DNA of 21,277 nucleotides from Alphaproteobacteria bacterium (lineage in GTDB: Bacteria; Pseudomonadota; Alphaproteobacteria; GCA-2731375): contig JASLMY010000059.1 of assembly GCA_030746295.1 (NCBI GenBank), positions 1 to 21,277 of the forward strand, read 5' to 3'. Numbering within the stretch: the first letter of the stretch is position 1; each line of letters starts with the position of its first letter. Shown here piece by piece: positions 1 through 6,872 of the stretch. Below the pieces are notes generated by a model. It was not told the DNA's origin. It did not search any database and saw only the letters and a program-made list of their open reading frames with translations. The translations under genes were made by a program, and so were the position numbers.

Positions 1-386
1 TGCACCGTCATGGCCTCGAAGAGCGAGAAGTGCTGGAACACCATGCCGATGCCGAGCGCCCGCGCCGCCGCCGGCGAAGCGACGGTGACCTCCCGGCCCT
101 GCCAGCGAATCGACCCGGCGTCAGCGGCCAAGACACCGTAAATGATTTTGACGAGCGTACTCTTACCGGCGCCGTTCTCGCCCAGGAGGGCGTGGACCTC
201 GCCGGGCTGGACCGCGAGGCCGACATCGTCGTTGGCGCGAATGCCCGGAAACGACTTGGTGATGCCGTCGAGCGCCAGCAACGGCGTCGGCTCGGCGCCT
301 GCCGGCGCCACCTCGCCCGGGCGCTCCGCAAGATCCTGTCGCTCGATCGCCTTCCCTCCCGCGCGGCCGATTGCGGCCCGTCGCAC
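1..386 (-). CDS. ABC transporter ATP-binding protein, simple-sugar/nucleoside type (N-terminal part, runs off window)
   Basis: Energises uptake of a small solute, probably a sugar or nucleoside, at the inner membrane by ATP hydrolysis. Only the first 128 or so residues are in the window. Reading leftward, the frame gives LLALDGITKSFPGIRAN, then Walker A GENGAGKST (plus-strand bases 156-182), then IIYGVLAADAG, then a Q-loop segment GMVFQHFSLFEAMTV at the edge. This pattern is typical of the double-ATPase subunits that partner BmpA-like binding proteins (COG3845), which is family knowledge and not proof of substrate. I choose GTG at 386 because GGAG sits 8 bases upstream; no ATG exists in this frame, and GTG at 311 is the alternative. 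A basic, disordered-looking leader of about 40 residues precedes the ATPase fold. It is divergent from the SapC-like gene, with 120 bases between the starts. Substrate is unknown because permeases and binding protein lie outside. Confidence 0.85.
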   Translation of the reverse strand, partial: MRRAAIGRAGGKAIERQDLAERPGEVAPAGAEPTPLLALDGITKSFPGIRANDDVGLAVQPGEVHALLGENGAGKSTLVKIIYGVLAADAGSIRWQGREVTVASPAAARALGIGMVFQHFSLFEAMTV

Positions 387-506
387 CGGCGTTTCTCCGC
401 GCCCGTCTTTCCTTAGCCATTCGGGGCGTCTTGTCCAGCCCAAACCGTTTCCCGAGCCACGGTGATCGGGATATTCTCGCCGCTCGGCAGTACCGCGAGG
501 GGCCAG

Positions 507-1238
507 ATGAGCACCGACGAGACCACGACGGCACCGCTACCCGTCTTCTACCATCGCCCCTCGCCACTCAATGCCGAGCGCCATGGCGACGTCACGCTCG
601 ACGCGGTGGCTAGCTTCGATTTCGCCCGGACCACCAACGCGGTACCGATCAACGCGGTCGAGTTCGCTGCCGCCCAGCGCGACTATCCGATCGTTTTCTC
701 GAACGATGCGACGCCCGTTGCCATGGCGGTGCTGGGGCTGGAAGAAGGCCGCAACCTCTTCGTCGACCGGTCCGGCAGGTGGTCCACGGGCTGCTATGTC
801 CCCGCTTATGTCCGACGCTATCCCTTCATCTTCATGGAGGCCGAGAGCGGTACCGAATGGGTCCTCTGCATCGACGAGGCCGCCGCCGTGGTGCGGGACG
901 ACGGCGAGGGCGAGGTCTTGTTCAACGGCGACGAGCCGGCCGAGGTGACCAAGCAGGCGCTCGAGTTCTGCACCGCCTTCCAGCGCGAGGCGGCGGTGAC
1001 CCGGGCCTTTGCGATGGCACTCTTGGATGCCGGGCTGTTGGAGCCGAGCGGCGTCAACATCGCCCGAGAAGGGGGGCCGGAGCGGGCGCTTGCCGGCTTT
1101 CAGGTCATCGACGAGACGAAACTCCTCGCCCTCCCCGACGCAACGCTGCTGGAATGGCGCCAACAGGGCTTTCTCGGGCCCATTCACGCCCAGATCTTCT
1201 CCGCCGGCGCCTGGGCCGGCCTGGCGGCACGCGAGTGA
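507..1238 (+). CDS. SapC family protein
   Basis: Protein of 243 residues resembling the SapC family (Pfam PF07277), whose founding member is a Campylobacter S-layer-associated protein; no enzymatic activity is established for the family. Visible family traits are the N-terminal PLNAERHGDVTL stretch, then VPINAVEFAAAQRDYPIVFS, the VAMAVLGLEEGRNLFVD segment, the YVPAYVRRYPFIF motif and a C-terminal LLEWRQQGFLGPIHAQ. There is no signal peptide or membrane segment, so it is probably cytoplasmic. It should not be confused with the unrelated SapC peptide-transport permease. The start at 507 (MSTDET) is preferred over the in-frame ATG at 462 because GAGGGG lies at 497-502, four bases before it. Its stop pairs in a small inverted repeat with the stop of the convergent dioxygenase gene. 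Confidence 0.85.
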   Translation: MSTDETTTAPLPVFYHRPSPLNAERHGDVTLDAVASFDFARTTNAVPINAVEFAAAQRDYPIVFSNDATPVAMAVLGLEEGRNLFVDRSGRWSTGCYVPAYVRRYPFIFMEAESGTEWVLCIDEAAAVVRDDGEGEVLFNGDEPAEVTKQALEFCTAFQREAAVTRAFAMALLDAGLLEPSGVNIAREGGPERALAGFQVIDETKLLALPDATLLEWRQQGFLGPIHAQIFSAGAWAGLAARE

Positions 1239-1257
1239 GGCTTGACCGACGGCCTCA
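1236..1257. terminator. Candidate bidirectional hairpin between convergent genes
   Basis: TGAGGC at 1236-1241 and GCCTCA at 1252-1257 form a perfect 6-bp stem with a 10-base loop. The two arms contain the stop codons of the flanking convergent genes. There is no T-run on either side, so intrinsic termination is uncertain. Confidence 0.3.
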
Positions 1258-1866
1258 GGCCATCGCTGCCCGGACCTCCGCCGAGCGGTCCCAGAGGTTC
1301 GGCACCACGTCGTTGACGTAGCCGGAGACGAAAGGCTGCACCCGGCCCGTCTCGGCATCGAAGATGTGCCGGTCGACGGCACCTATGTTGCCGCCATAGA
1401 CGTGGATGCTGATCGAGGGCCGATCGTCGAGCGCGTTCGAGACCTGGTGAATGTCGCCGATGGTGGGCGAGACGTTGGCGACGACTCCGGGCTCGAGCAG
1501 GGTCTCGGCACCCCTGACCAGCGGCTGGTCCTCGGCGGGGGCGCTGAAATCGACCGCGCGCTCGCGCCCGCGCAACATCCCGATCAGGCCCCAGACCATG
1601 TGGTCGTGCACCGGCGTGCCTTGCCCCGGGCCCCAGACGAAGCTGACCACCGAGAACTGCTCCAGCGGGTCGCAGTAGAGGAGGTGCTGCTGGTAGTAGT
1701 CCGGGTGCGCCTCGGCGAAGAGGTCGGGCAGCCAGTCGTCCTCCGCCACCAGGCGGCCCAAGAGGGCGCCGCCCTCGGCGAGGATCGCAGGCTCGTCGTC
1801 GCCGAGCCGGCCCACGAGCCGCGTCATCTCCTGCACGAAGGTCCGAAACTTGGCGATGTTGTCCAT
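1255..1866 (-). CDS. Cysteine dioxygenase-like thiol dioxygenase, probably 3-mercaptopropionate type
   Basis: Small non-heme iron cupin (203 residues) expected to add O2 to a thiol, giving a sulfinate. Seen in sequence: the HxH pair H87/H89 in TPVHDHMVWG and the third iron ligand H140 in GDIHQVSN, plus S153-H155-Y157 in SISIHVYGG, matching the outer-sphere Ser-His-Tyr triad of the family. Position 93 is Gly, so the Cys-Tyr crosslink of animal enzymes is absent, as usual in bacteria. Gln residues at 59-60 (DYYQQHLL) occupy the region where cysteine dioxygenases have Arg and the Gln-type enzymes, often 3-mercaptopropionate dioxygenases, have Gln; substrate is therefore an inference. ATG at 1866 is chosen over GTG at 1878 because that upstream stretch contains the GAGGAAG ribosome site. 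Transcribed alone, divergent from the MDR reductase gene. Confidence 0.85.
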   Translation of the reverse strand: MDNIAKFRTFVQEMTRLVGRLGDDEPAILAEGGALLGRLVAEDDWLPDLFAEAHPDYYQQHLLYCDPLEQFSVVSFVWGPGQGTPVHDHMVWGLIGMLRGRERAVDFSAPAEDQPLVRGAETLLEPGVVANVSPTIGDIHQVSNALDDRPSISIHVYGGNIGAVDRHIFDAETGRVQPFVSGYVNDVVPNLWDRSAEVRAAMA

Positions 1867-2023
1867 GGTCTTCCTCACTCATCCCCGCTTGGCCAGGGGC
1901 GGAAGGTGGCACAGCCGGCGACGCCCCGCCAGGGGCAAAGCTATTGGCGATGGGGCCGTTGTGCTCTGCCACGTGGAGACGTAGCTTTCTCGAAACAGCG
2001 GGTCGAGGGGGTGCCGGTCGGCG
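1867..2023. other. Divergent intergenic region with small hairpins
   Basis: This 157-base gap separates two divergent starts and must hold both promoters, but I see no convincing -35/-10 pair. It holds a perfect 5-bp hairpin (GCCCC 1923-1927, loop gcca, GGGGC 1932-1936). It also has a direct repeat of CCAGGGGC (second copy 1929-1936; the first near 1892), the first preceded by CCCC that can pair with its GGGG. This looks like a short REP-like intergenic repeat; whether it recurs in the genome cannot be seen here. Confidence 0.3.
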
Positions 2024-3109
2024 ATGTCCGAGACGAACAGAATGGTGGTGTTGCCCGATCGGCCGGGTGCCAGGCCGCGCCCCGACCGGGCGATCGGCGA
2101 GGACGTCTTCGAGCTTCGCGAGGCGGCGTTGGCGCCGTTGGCCCGGGGCGAGGTGCGTCTCAGGAACATCTATCTCAGCCTCGATCCCTACATGGCGGCC
2201 TACATGTTGGGCGAGCATCCGCTAGAGACCCCGATCGAGGCCAGGGTCGTCTCCCAGGTCGTCGCCTCGAATAACCCGGCTTTGGCCGAGGGCGATCTCG
2301 CCTGGGGCTTCTTCGGCTGGGAGGATTACACGACGCTCCCGGCCTCGCTCAGGGACCGCAAGGGCTATGCCGTCCTCGACAACAAAATCGATCCCGAAGC
2401 CTGGCCCGAGGGCCGGCCGCTCTCCGATGCGATCTCGGTTCTCGGCATGCCGGGGCTGACGGCGTATGTCGGCGTGGTCGACATCGGACGGGTCAAGGCC
2501 GGCGAGACCCTCTTTGTCTCCTCGGCGGCCGGCGCCTTGGGGCAGGTCGCGGGTCAGATCGGCAAGATCAAGGGCGCCCGTGTCGTCGGCAGCGCCGGCA
2601 GCGAGGCGAAGGTCGCGCACGTTTTGTCGCTCGGCTTCGATGCCGCCTTCAACTACAAGACCGCGGCCGGCGGCATCGAAGCGGCACTGCGCGAGCACTG
2701 CCCGGACGGCATCGACGTCTATTTCGACAACGTCGGCGGCGAGACCCTGGATGCCGTGCTGCTCTGCCTGAACGAGCACGCCCGGGTGCCGCTCTGCGGC
2801 ATGATCTCGACCTACGGCACGGCCACACCGCATCGGATCGGCAACCTCTTCATGACGGTCCGCAAGCGGGCGACGCTGACCGGCTTCACCATCTACGACC
2901 ACTTCCCGGCCAAGATGCCGGCCTACCGGGCGCAAATGGCGGCGTGGCTGGCGGCGGGCGAGGTAGGGTACCAAGACGTCATCGTCGACGGCATCGAGAA
3001 CACGGGCCCCGCCTTCGCCGATATGCTGGCCGGCCGGCACGGCATCGGCAAATGTGTGATCCGGGTCGGACCCGATCCTTTCATGGGCGATCAGGGAGCA
3101 ACGGCATGA
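2024..3109 (+). CDS. Zinc-independent MDR-family NADP-dependent oxidoreductase (CurA/leukotriene B4 dehydrogenase type)
   Basis: Predicted cytoplasmic NADPH-dependent reductase of alkenals, enones or similar activated double bonds, 361 residues, about the usual family length of 335-350 with a short C-terminal extension. Seen: the N-terminal family feature RNIYLSLDPYMAAYM, the MPGLTAYVG segment, the nucleotide-binding loop SSAAGALGQVAGQIGKIKGARVVGSAGS (described in two halves, AxxGxxG type), YFDNVGGETLDAVL, and the C-terminal GIGKCVIRVG. No zinc-ligand cysteines are present, as expected. Start at 2024 gives the typical MSETNR opening; ATG at 2042 is the alternative. Its stop overlaps the start of the next gene in an ATGA junction, which suggests translational coupling with the GFA protein. 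The natural substrate cannot be inferred. Confidence 0.88.
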   Translation: MSETNRMVVLPDRPGARPRPDRAIGEDVFELREAALAPLARGEVRLRNIYLSLDPYMAAYMLGEHPLETPIEARVVSQVVASNNPALAEGDLAWGFFGWEDYTTLPASLRDRKGYAVLDNKIDPEAWPEGRPLSDAISVLGMPGLTAYVGVVDIGRVKAGETLFVSSAAGALGQVAGQIGKIKGARVVGSAGSEAKVAHVLSLGFDAAFNYKTAAGGIEAALREHCPDGIDVYFDNVGGETLDAVLLCLNEHARVPLCGMISTYGTATPHRIGNLFMTVRKRATLTGFTIYDHFPAKMPAYRAQMAAWLAAGEVGYQDVIVDGIENTGPAFADMLAGRHGIGKCVIRVGPDPFMGDQGATA

Positions 3110-3948
3110 CCCGAGGAAGCTGTCTCTGCGGCGAGGTCCGCTGGCAACTCGAGCCCCCCTTCGAGCGCATGACCCACTGCCACTGCTCGATGTGCCGCAA
3201 GGCGCACGGCGCCCCCTTCGCCACCTACATCACCGTCGCCAAGCGGGGCTTCGCTTGGACGGCGGGCGAGGGCGGCGTCACCGGCTACGAGTCCTCGCCC
3301 GGCTTCCATCGGGCCTTCTGCGGGCGCTGTGGTTCGGTCGTGCCATCGACCGAAAGCGGCGACTGGGTCTACGTCCCGGCCGGCGGCCTGGACGACGATC
3401 CGGGCATCCGGCCGACGGCGCATATCTTTGCGCCGTCGAAGGCGCCCTGGCACCGAATTGCCGACGATCTGCCGCGGTCCGAAACCTACACGGGCGGCGA
3501 TACCGGTCCGGTGATCGCGAGGCCCGATCGCGGCGCGGGCAAGGCGGGCGTCCTGGGCGGAAGCTGCCTCTGCGGCGGTGCCGTCTTCGAGGTGACACCG
3601 CCCTTCAGCGTGGTCCACAACTGCCACTGCACGCGCTGTCGCAAGGCCCGGGCGGCGGCGCACACGACCAACGGTTTCGTCCAGGCCGAAGATCTGCTCT
3701 ATCTCAAAGGGGTCGAGCTTCTGGTTCGCTTCAAAGTGCCCGAGGCCGAGCGTTTCAGCCAGACCTTCTGCCGCGTCTGCGGCGCCGGCATGCCGCGCGC
3801 CGACGCAACTAGCGGCAGCATCGCGGTCCCCTTGGCCTCGCTCGACGACGATCCGGGGCAGGGCGCCGAGGACCACATCTTCACCGCCTACAAGGCGCCC
3901 TGGTACGACTTTGCCGACGGCATTCCGCAATTCCCCGAAGGGCCCTAG
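3106..3948 (+). CDS. Tandem double-domain GFA family protein
   Basis: Protein of 280 residues made of two complete GFA (CENP-V/GFA, PF04828) zinc-binding domains. Domain 1 (about 3-120) has C6, C8, C25, C27, C30, C72 and C75; domain 2 (about 150-270) repeats the same pattern at C154, C156, C173, C175, C178, C222 and C225. Both domains keep the GSCLCG-type opening, the HCHCxxCRK signature, the FCxxCG pair and the closing DDPG...HIF...KAPW motif. Single-domain members are the norm, such as Gfa, which was described as accelerating formaldehyde addition to glutathione; most family members have no proven activity. The long upstream open frame is not used: ATG at 3106 overlaps the previous stop (ATGA) and has GGGAG 8 bases upstream. 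Probable operon with the MDR reductase, so a role in handling reactive carbonyls is plausible but inferred. Confidence 0.9.
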   Translation: MTRGSCLCGEVRWQLEPPFERMTHCHCSMCRKAHGAPFATYITVAKRGFAWTAGEGGVTGYESSPGFHRAFCGRCGSVVPSTESGDWVYVPAGGLDDDPGIRPTAHIFAPSKAPWHRIADDLPRSETYTGGDTGPVIARPDRGAGKAGVLGGSCLCGGAVFEVTPPFSVVHNCHCTRCRKARAAAHTTNGFVQAEDLLYLKGVELLVRFKVPEAERFSQTFCRVCGAGMPRADATSGSIAVPLASLDDDPGQGAEDHIFTAYKAPWYDFADGIPQFPEGP

Positions 3949-3956
3949 CCGCCGCC

Positions 3957-3970
3957 GGCGCCACGGCGCC
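3957..3970. other. Short GC hairpin after the GFA gene
   Basis: GGCGC (3957-3961), loop cacg, GCGCC (3966-3970) in the 45-base gap before the first amidohydrolase. No T-run follows, so it is more likely a transcript structure or pause than a terminator, and the downstream gene may still be cotranscribed. Confidence 0.25.
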
Positions 3971-3993
3971 CAGCGGGAACCGGAGCCGAGGCC

Positions 3994-4986
3994 ATGCTGA
4001 TCGACGTGCACGCGCATATCCTGACCGAGACTTTCCTCCGCGAGATGGCGGCCGAGGGCGCCTTCGGGATCGCTCGCGGCGAAGGCGGCGACTACCTGAT
4101 GCCGGGCTATGGCCCTCTCGACCGCTGGCTCTTCGATCTGGAGGCGCGTCTGGAGGGGCTGCGCCGGCGTGATGTCACCCAGCAGATCGTGGCCCCGCCG
4201 CCGCGCCTGGTCTCCGCCGCCGGTTGGGCCGTGGATGCGGCGATGGCCAGACGCCTGAACGCGCAGACGGCCGATGCGGTGGCGGCGGCCGACGGTCTCT
4301 TGACCGGCTTGGCCGTGCCGCCGCTGGCCGAGCCGGACCGGGCCGCCGACGAGGTCCGCCGCGCCCTGGGCGAGCACGGCTTGCAAGGCGTGGCGCTGCC
4401 CTCCAGTGCCGGCGGCCGCCCGCTCGACGGGCCCGAGCTCGCGCCTCTCTTCGATCTCTGTGCCCGGCACGGGCTTTTCGTTTTCATGCACCCGACGACC
4501 GGCATCGAGCGGCCGGCGCTGCAGGATTACACCATGCTGCAGCTCGTCGGCTGGCCCTTCGAGACCACCCTGGCGGTGGCGCGGCTGATCTTCTCCGGCC
4601 TCTTCGAGCGCCATCCCGAGTTCAAGCTCGTGCTGGCACATGGCGGCGGCGCCTTGCCGTTCCTGGCCGGTCGGCTGGACCTCGGCTATCTGGCGCCAGA
4701 CTACGAGGCCAACCCGGACTGTCGGGCCAATATCTCGAAGCCGCCGAGCGCCTATCTGAAGCAGATCACCTTCGACACCGTGGTCGCCAGCGGCGGGGCG
4801 CTCCGCTATCTGGTCGGGCTCGTCGGCGCCGAGCGGGTGATGTTCGGCTCCGACTATCCCTTCGAGATCGGCGATGCCGAGGGCGAGACCTCACTCGCCG
4901 TAATCGACACGCTGCCGGCGGCGGAGCAGCGTCTGATCCGTGCCGGCAATGCGGAAGCGGCCTTGGCTTCCGTCGTCTTGCCGTAG
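3994..4986 (+). CDS. Amidohydrolase family protein, ACMSD-like (PF04909)
   Basis: TIM-barrel metal-dependent hydrolase or decarboxylase of 330 residues. The metal-site residues of the ACMSD-type subgroup are all visible: H6 and H8 in DVHAH, H166 in VFMHP, H216 in LAHGGGALPF, and D287 in GSDYPF. Family members include alpha-amino-beta-carboxymuconate-semialdehyde decarboxylase, gamma-resorcylate decarboxylase and related 2,3-dihydroxybenzoate-type decarboxylases, so a nonoxidative C-C bond cleavage on an aromatic or ring-derived acid is a reasonable guess, not a demonstration. No signal peptide. It starts 45 bases after the GFA gene and is followed 38 bases later by a second, only distantly related amidohydrolase on the same strand, suggesting one catabolic transcript from 2024 to 6041. 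Confidence 0.87.
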   Translation: MLIDVHAHILTETFLREMAAEGAFGIARGEGGDYLMPGYGPLDRWLFDLEARLEGLRRRDVTQQIVAPPPRLVSAAGWAVDAAMARRLNAQTADAVAAADGLLTGLAVPPLAEPDRAADEVRRALGEHGLQGVALPSSAGGRPLDGPELAPLFDLCARHGLFVFMHPTTGIERPALQDYTMLQLVGWPFETTLAVARLIFSGLFERHPEFKLVLAHGGGALPFLAGRLDLGYLAPDYEANPDCRANISKPPSAYLKQITFDTVVASGGALRYLVGLVGAERVMFGSDYPFEIGDAEGETSLAVIDTLPAAEQRLIRAGNAEAALASVVLP

Positions 4987-5024
4987 CAAGCTGGCAATCG
5001 ATAGGGACAAGCGGAGTACGAACA

Positions 5025-6041
5025 ATGGCAAAGCACGACGACTGGCTGGCGCTGACGGTGGAAGAGGCGCTGGAGCCCGAGCTGCCGATCTGCGACCCAC
5101 ACCACCACCTCTGGGCCGGTCGCACCGAGTTCATTGCCTCCGACTATCTCTTGGACGATATCCTGGAGGACGTAAACAGCGGCCACAACATCGTCTCGAC
5201 CATCTTTATCGAGTGCGGCGAGAGTTTCCGGACCGACGGCCCGGAGCCGCTCAGGCCCGTTGGCGAGACCGAGTTCGTCGACGCCATCGCGACGGCAAGC
5301 GCGTCGGGACGCTACGGCGATTGCCGCATCGCCGCCGGCATCGTCGGCACCGCCGACTTGAAGCTGGGCGACGCGGTTGCCGAAGTGCTGGACGCGCAAC
5401 TCGCTGCCGCCCCGGAGCGCTTTCGCGGCATCCGGCTCGGCGGCACCTGGCACGAGAGCCCGGACGTGCCCAACCACCGCACCGAGCCGCCCCAGGGCCT
5501 TTACGGCCTGAGTGGCTTCCGCGAGGGCTTCCGGCACCTGGCGCCGCGCGGGCTCAGCTTCGAGGGCTGGTGCTACCACACCCAGATCCCGGAGCTGAGC
5601 GAGCTCGCCCGCGCCTTTCCCGACACCACCATCGTGCTCGACCATTTCGGCGGCCCGATCGGTGTCGGCCCTTATGCCGGCAAGGGCGATGAAGTCTATG
5701 CCGATTGGCGCCAGGCCATCGGTCCGCTCGCCGAATGCCCCAACGTCGTCGCCAAGCTCGGCGGCATCGCCATGGAGGTCAACGGCTTCGCCTGGCACGA
5801 GGCGCCGCGCCCGCCCGGCAGCGAGGCCCTGATGGAAGCGACCCGGCGCTACTACGAGGACACCATCGAGCTCTTCGGCGCCGATCGCTGCATGTTCGAA
5901 TCCAACTTTCCCGTCGACAAGCTCAGCTGCAGCTACAACGTCCTCTGGAACTCGTTCAAGCGCCTGACCACCGGCTATTCGGCGGAAGAGAAAGCCAAGC
6001 TCTTCCACGACACTGCGGCCCGGGTCTATCGGCTGGCTTAG
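5025..6041 (+). CDS. Amidohydrolase family protein, 2-pyrone-4,6-dicarboxylate lactonase-like (COG3618)
   Basis: Second metal-dependent hydrolase, 338 residues. Seen: CDPHHHLW with H26/H28 as the HxH pair, FRGIRLGG near the middle, VLDHFGGPIG, VAKLGGIAM and the C-terminal MFESNFPVD motif carrying the expected aspartate. This set fits the branch containing 2-pyrone-4,6-dicarboxylic acid and other lactonases, which hydrolyse cyclic esters formed in sugar or aromatic breakdown; the particular lactone is not inferable. An open frame extends upstream to 4224, but ATG at 5025 follows GGAG at 5012-5015 and gives the normal family N-terminus. The gene ends tail to tail with the citryl-CoA lyase gene, whose stop overlaps by about four bases, so no room is left for a separate terminator. 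Confidence 0.87.
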   Translation: MAKHDDWLALTVEEALEPELPICDPHHHLWAGRTEFIASDYLLDDILEDVNSGHNIVSTIFIECGESFRTDGPEPLRPVGETEFVDAIATASASGRYGDCRIAAGIVGTADLKLGDAVAEVLDAQLAAAPERFRGIRLGGTWHESPDVPNHRTEPPQGLYGLSGFREGFRHLAPRGLSFEGWCYHTQIPELSELARAFPDTTIVLDHFGGPIGVGPYAGKGDEVYADWRQAIGPLAECPNVVAKLGGIAMEVNGFAWHEAPRPPGSEALMEATRRYYEDTIELFGADRCMFESNFPVDKLSCSYNVLWNSFKRLTTGYSAEEKAKLFHDTAARVYRLA

Positions 6042-6838
6042 GTCGGGTCGGTGTAGGTGATGCGGTTGGCGGGCAGGTGGCGCCAGGTGGTGCCCTGGGC
6101 CTGCTCCTCGAGGTAATGCGCGCCCATCGAGACGCTGCGCGGCGTCAGCAGGAAGAGCCGCGTAGACTGCCAGGCAAAGCCGAGGTCGAGAATGACGCAA
6201 GCGCCGACCCCGTCCAGGTTCATCGGCACCGGCCGACCGCCGCGCTGGCGGGCGATTTCGGCCTCGATCAGCTCGGCGAAGCGGCAATAGGTGGCGTGGA
6301 CGCCTTCGGTGCGCGCGATGTCGAGGACCTGCGGCGCCCTGGGGTCGGTCCCGTGCAGCGGGATGCCGTAGCCCGGCACCCGCTCGCCCGCGGCTTGCGT
6401 CTCCCGAACCAATGTTTCTGCTTCGGCGGCGAGGGCATCTTCGCCGATTTCCGCGACGTTCTCGTCGATCGCGGTCAGCCGCGCCACCATTGTTTTCGCG
6501 AGCTGCTCGCCGAGCCCGCCCATGCGGTCGCCGAAGGCCAGGATGCCGCCGCCGACCGCGGCCTGGATCGAGGTGCCGTAGGAGGCGAAGCAGCGGCTGA
6601 TCATCGACGGCGGCGCGATGCCGTGCTCGACCGAGGCGACCAGCAGGGCGTCTAGCACCCGGGCTTGGGGCTTCGTCGGCAAGTGGCCCTGCAGCATCAG
6701 GAACATCATCTCGGCGAAGCCGACCTTGCCGATCAGCTCGGAGAGGCGGTGGCCGCGAACGATGACCTCTTCCTCGTCCTCGCCGCTGACGACGGCTGCA
6801 ATGCTGGTCTCCCAGTCGCTCATGTCACGCGTGGCCAT
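6038..6838 (-). CDS. Citryl-CoA lyase / citrate-synthase-like protein
   Basis: Stand-alone, short citrate-synthase-fold protein, 266 residues; true citrate synthases run to about 370-430. Short homologues are annotated as citryl-CoA lyases, which cleave citryl-CoA to oxaloacetate and acetyl-CoA, but related proteins may act on other acyl-CoA adducts. Seen: RGHRLSELIGKVGFAEMMF, a typical citrate-synthase N-terminal element; EHGIAPPS with H72; PGYGIPLHGTDPRAP with H162; and NLDGVGA with D209. These sit where the His-His-Asp catalytic triad of the fold is expected. ATG at 6838 has GGGAG just upstream, and the longer frame to 6931 overlaps the preceding gene and lacks support. It follows the acyl-CoA dehydrogenase by 34 bases on the same strand, so the two probably form an operon acting on one acyl-CoA pathway. 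Confidence 0.83.
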   Translation of the reverse strand: MATRDMSDWETSIAAVVSGEDEEEVIVRGHRLSELIGKVGFAEMMFLMLQGHLPTKPQARVLDALLVASVEHGIAPPSMISRCFASYGTSIQAAVGGGILAFGDRMGGLGEQLAKTMVARLTAIDENVAEIGEDALAAEAETLVRETQAAGERVPGYGIPLHGTDPRAPQVLDIARTEGVHATYCRFAELIEAEIARQRGGRPVPMNLDGVGACVILDLGFAWQSTRLFLLTPRSVSMGAHYLEEQAQGTTWRHLPANRITYTDPT

Positions 6839-6872
6839 GGCCAACTCCCTCGGTTTCCCAGACCCTCGCGCC

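Noticed and set aside
2222..3040. Long antisense frames opposite the MDR reductase, GFA (3091-4641), amidohydrolase (4854-6287) and other genes
   Set aside because: They are high-GC mirror frames with no recognisable domains, rich in Arg, Ala and Gly, and run opposite well-supported genes.
4224..6041. A 605-residue plus-strand frame that would fuse extra sequence onto the second amidohydrolase
   Set aside because: The added part is a shifted reading of the first amidohydrolase; ATG 5025 has a ribosome site and normal family start.
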